Assembly: GCA_900764695.1 (NCBI GenBank)
Contig: CAAFOY010000012.1
Location: forward strand, 1 to 37,976
Reading direction: 5' to 3'
Source of the DNA: Lachnospiraceae bacterium
GTDB taxonomy: Bacteria > Bacillota_A > Clostridia > Lachnospirales > Lachnospiraceae
Length of the DNA stretch: 37,976 nt
This document shows positions 36,801 through 37,976 of the stretch, piece by piece; the stretch's first letter is position 1; the number at the start of each line of letters is the position of its first letter. The notes beneath the pieces were generated by a model. That model saw only the letters and a program-made list of their open reading frames with translations. It was not told the origin of the DNA and did not search any database. Position numbers and translations under genes: made by a program.

Positions 36801-37271
36801 TTTATTTCTTAAAATGTTATGACCTTTTACATCATCAATCATCTTTTCCAAATCTTGTGTTCTATAATTATATTGCTTTAATTCGGTTATTAAAGTTTTT
36901 GCTCTATCCACAAATCCCGGCATATTTGCTTTGTTATGATAATACTTAAGGTCTTTTTTGCAAATTTCTAATACTTTACGGACAACGAGAGTTTTTCCCA
37001 AATCGTCCATAACCTTAATATCTGTCATTCCAAGTTCTTCAAATATACCAACTGCAAGTCTCTGAAAACTTACTACCTCAGTGTTAAAACTTCCGTGTCT
37101 ATCTGAAGCAAGCAAAATTTCTCTCTGGGCTTCCATTGAATACTGTTCAGGAACCAAAGCTATATAATCTTCATTTCTATTTTCATATTTTGAAGCGTTA
37201 TTTGTAAGTCTTTCATATAATAAATGTGACTTACCTGAACCTGCACTTCCTACAATAAATGTTAATGACAT
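33840..37271 (-). CDS. addB: ATP-dependent helicase/nuclease subunit B
   Basis: 1143 aa from the ATG at 37269-37271, chosen because GGAGA sits 5 bp upstream; an ATG 12 bp earlier is a weaker choice. Walker A VGSAGSGKS (about 7-15), an inactivated helicase fold in the middle, and a C-terminal RecB-like nuclease (IIDYKSGSKKFE, Asp about 923 and Lys about 925, then a Gln-containing FGTQMQLLIYL). The four Fe-S ligands are present: Cys781 in RYAACAYSQF and Cys1098, Cys1101, Cys1107 in CTYCPYAGMC, as in B. subtilis AddB. It binds Chi-type sequences and stabilises the complex. It is the first gene of a five-gene operon ending with Fe-S assembly genes. Confidence 0.96.
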   Translation of the reverse strand: MSLTFIVGSAGSGKSHLLYERLTNNASKYENRNEDYIALVPEQYSMEAQREILLASDRHGSFNTEVVSFQRLAVGIFEELGMTDIKVMDDLGKTLVVRKVLEICKKDLKYYHNKANMPGFVDRAKTLITELKQYNYRTQDLEKMIDDVKGHNILRNKLIDTKTIAEEFDNYINEKMITMEEVLSIFCNVMEKSEKIRKTHIYIDGFTGFTPIQYMVLEKLIKYAREVTVAITLPENEADFNGYNDRELFALSKETIVKLRELAIRNSVEIENTVIVNKGKRPIRIADNDELCYLEENIFRNRALKPYDKECKNLEMHVTSNPKEEARWIANEISKLMITGNYKYKDIAVVVSDMEGYYRFIQDEFRKSGIPNFIDYKRDISKNPFIDGIVAAIEVVEKDFSYESLFRFLKLGITDIDREDIDIIENYVIQSGRRGFNSYNRKWEKQYKNISEEEFENINLIREKIIEMFSDLRKDLKIKNADITNFTKSIYKFILNNDWQLKIQKHKVECDEAGRLDEAKEYEQIYETIIKMLNKLVEFLGDEIVSVKEFRQIVESGFASQKVGIIPPGLDTVMVGDLERTRLKDIKKIIFFAGVNDGLVPSANSGSGIITDMEREFLRSANYVLAPTAKENIYIERLYLYALFAKPTGKIYFSYSTSGTDGEVLRKSYILSLIKRMFPSIKEIKESSKENVPGDITNITEALEFITNRMQENKSLDGDNETKQMIANLVKNREVENAVKMIIEGIYYTSRHPKLLPEIARGLYGNRHNIGITRLERYAACAYSQFLANGLKLSERRKFEIAAYDIGNLYHYSLELFCRKLRNKNLNWRNLTDEDIQKLVEECVNIVFEEYENNAISSDARNKYIANKILKTTINTTEILKSHINAGKFEPVYYESVVEHGKVDRVDLYEDPDDGKVYVKIIDYKSGSKKFEISSTFFGTQMQLLIYLGDVIKREQEKYKDKQVLPAGAFYYEIKDPYTNGLTKTEKNKIMNDGSLTKEELKERLACEINKKRFKEYKMSGIFTDDINVLKNIDENMEKSSDIIPVRIKRDESYYADVMAIDNKHFGELINYVSDMADKFKEEICEGNIDVNPIEKACTYCPYAGMCSFDVNAGDKYTEVPGYKLPEVISKLDEMYEDSEGEK

Positions 37272-37302
37272 ATCCGTCTCCATTCTTTATATTTCCTTAA
37301 AT

Positions 37303-37341
37303 GATGCCTGGGCAAAAGTTCCCACCTTTTGACCCTGGCAT
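37303..37341. repeat. Intergenic hairpin element, copy A (addB leader)
   Basis: ATGCCTGGGCAAAAG (37304-37318) pairs with CTTTTGACCCTGGCAT (37326-37341), with one mismatch and one bulge, around a 7-nt loop. The core GATGCCTGGGCAAAAG resembles copy B at 27419. It lies 32 bp upstream of addB. If the TATAAT on the minus strand (plus 37351-37356) is the addB -10, this hairpin would be the first structure of the 10-kb operon's leader. Confidence 0.55.
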
Positions 37342-37364
37342 TCTTAAATTATTATATATAATTT

Positions 37365-37393
37365 TTGCTGTTTTTTCATCATACTTTTATGTT
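37365..37393 (+). promoter_or_regulatory. Weak promoter candidate for the small membrane protein
   Basis: TTGCTG (37365-37370), 17-bp spacer, TATGTT (37388-37393), about 55 bp upstream of the start at 37448. Both elements are only 4/6 matches. Confidence 0.3.
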
Positions 37394-37447
37394 TTTGCTC
37401 ATAGATTTAATTATAAAAACCTATACAGTTTTCGGAGGTCACACATC

Positions 37448-37876
37448 ATGAGTAAAAGTCCTAAATTTATGGTTTTTCATCTTAAAGAACTTATATATAC
37501 ATTTATATTAATTGTCCTTGGAATCGCCTTAATAATAACCTTAGTTTTAATGTTTAGAAAAGACACCACTACTTCGGCTCCTGCAAGTGATTGCACTTAT
37601 AAGGCCGGTGTTTATTCCTCTTATATCACGTTAAACGGAAATCCTATGGAAATTCAGGTAGTTTTAGATGATAACCACATAAATTCCATTACAATTGAAA
37701 ATATTGATGATTCCGTAGCTACAATGTATCCTTTAGTGAAACCTGCTTTTGAGGATATTGCTAATCAGATTGTATCAACTCAGTCATTAGAAAACGTATC
37801 TTACAATCCTGAAAGCCAATATACATATTCTGTATTATATAATGCAATATGCGATACAATTAATTCGGCCAAATAA
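37448..37876 (+). CDS. Membrane-anchored protein with FMN-binding-like domain
   Basis: 142 aa. The start is the ATG at 37448, 8 bp after GGAGGT; a longer frame to 37301 lacks a ribosome site and runs through the hairpin element. One transmembrane segment (about 13-36) is followed by a short Ser/Thr linker and an extracellular domain (about 48-142). YKAGVYSSYITLNGNPMEIQ, the VVLDDNHINSITIEN pattern and a helical end with YTYSVLYNAICDTI resemble the FMN_bind fold. The SGAT-type motif that carries covalent FMN is absent (NPESQYTYS at that place), so flavin attachment is doubtful. It is divergent from addB. Function unknown. Confidence 0.75.
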   Translation: MSKSPKFMVFHLKELIYTFILIVLGIALIITLVLMFRKDTTTSAPASDCTYKAGVYSSYITLNGNPMEIQVVLDDNHINSITIENIDDSVATMYPLVKPAFEDIANQIVSTQSLENVSYNPESQYTYSVLYNAICDTINSAK

Positions 37877-37904
37877 TTTCAATAAAATATTTTTGTGTCA
37901 GGTT

Positions 37905-37950
37905 TTAATTTGCAAATCTTTAAAGTTAATTTGCAACAACACTTTTGCAA
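37905..37950. repeat. Spaced TTTGCAA repeats after the last gene
   Basis: TTAATTTGCAA occurs at 37905-37915 and again at 37926-37936, 21 bp apart (two helical turns). A third TTTGCAA is at 37944-37950. They could be binding sites for a gene beyond the window edge. No terminator was seen after 37876. Confidence 0.35.
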
Positions 37951-37976
37951 AGCTGATATCACTCTTATTTATAAAA

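Noticed and set aside
37301..37447. N-terminal extension of the FMN-binding-like protein to 191 aa
   Set aside because: The longer form starts inside the hairpin element without a ribosome site; the ATG at 37448 has GGAGGT at the right distance.
1..37976. Mobile element, phage or defence island
   Set aside because: No transposase, integrase, direct-repeat ends or known defence genes were recognised; apart from the large surface and secreted genes the content is core metabolism and repair.

Overview
The window is AT-rich and reads as a low-GC Gram-positive Clostridia chromosome, most likely Lachnospiraceae. Evidence: strong GGAGG-type ribosome sites, sigma-A-like promoters, a Ptb/Buk butyrate pathway, a FeoA-FeoB fusion, AddAB instead of RecBCD, and large secreted proteins with FN3, Big_2 and F5/8C modules and lysine-rich tails. 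The species cannot be fixed from the sequence. No rRNA, tRNA, CRISPR array, transposase or phage gene was recognised.

Layout. (1) 1-5687, minus: a two-gene surface operon. It encodes a 1193-aa protein with toroid-like N-terminal repeats, a VWA domain and a C-terminal sorting signal, then a large exported transglutaminase-like protein that runs off the window. (2) 5889-18924: two secreted GH81 endo-beta-1,3-glucanases on the minus strand (1061 and 2402 aa) flank a plus-strand ptb-buk-pspC operon, so beta-glucan breakdown sits beside the terminal butyrate/ATP-forming step. (3) 19286-21673, minus: an iron(II) transporter (FeoA-FeoB fusion). (4) 22093-22662, plus: the biotin transporter subunit BioY, with a BirA operator over its promoter. 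(5) 22768-23544, minus: a ZIP metal transporter. (6) 23708-23903, minus: the broken 3' end of an FN3-domain gene. (7) 24024-27107, minus: a csoR-copA copper operon whose CsoR operator lies inside the promoter spacer. (8) 27506-37271, minus: a tightly packed five-gene operon addB-addA-LD-carboxypeptidase-sufC-sufB, ended by a hairpin terminator. (9) 37448-37876, plus: a small membrane-anchored protein resembling an FMN-binding domain.

Themes. Metal handling dominates the middle (Fe2+ uptake, ZIP transport, Cu efflux, Fe-S assembly). AddB carries the cysteines of a 4Fe-4S cluster and is encoded in the same transcription unit as the Fe-S scaffold proteins. The most unusual items are the VWA/transglutaminase-like pair (the expected catalytic Cys is Asp), the 7-bp-repeat frameshift in the FN3 remnant, the CopA with a C-terminal CopZ-like domain, the inserted and unassigned domains of the giant glucanase, and two intergenic hairpin elements that share a 16-bp core.
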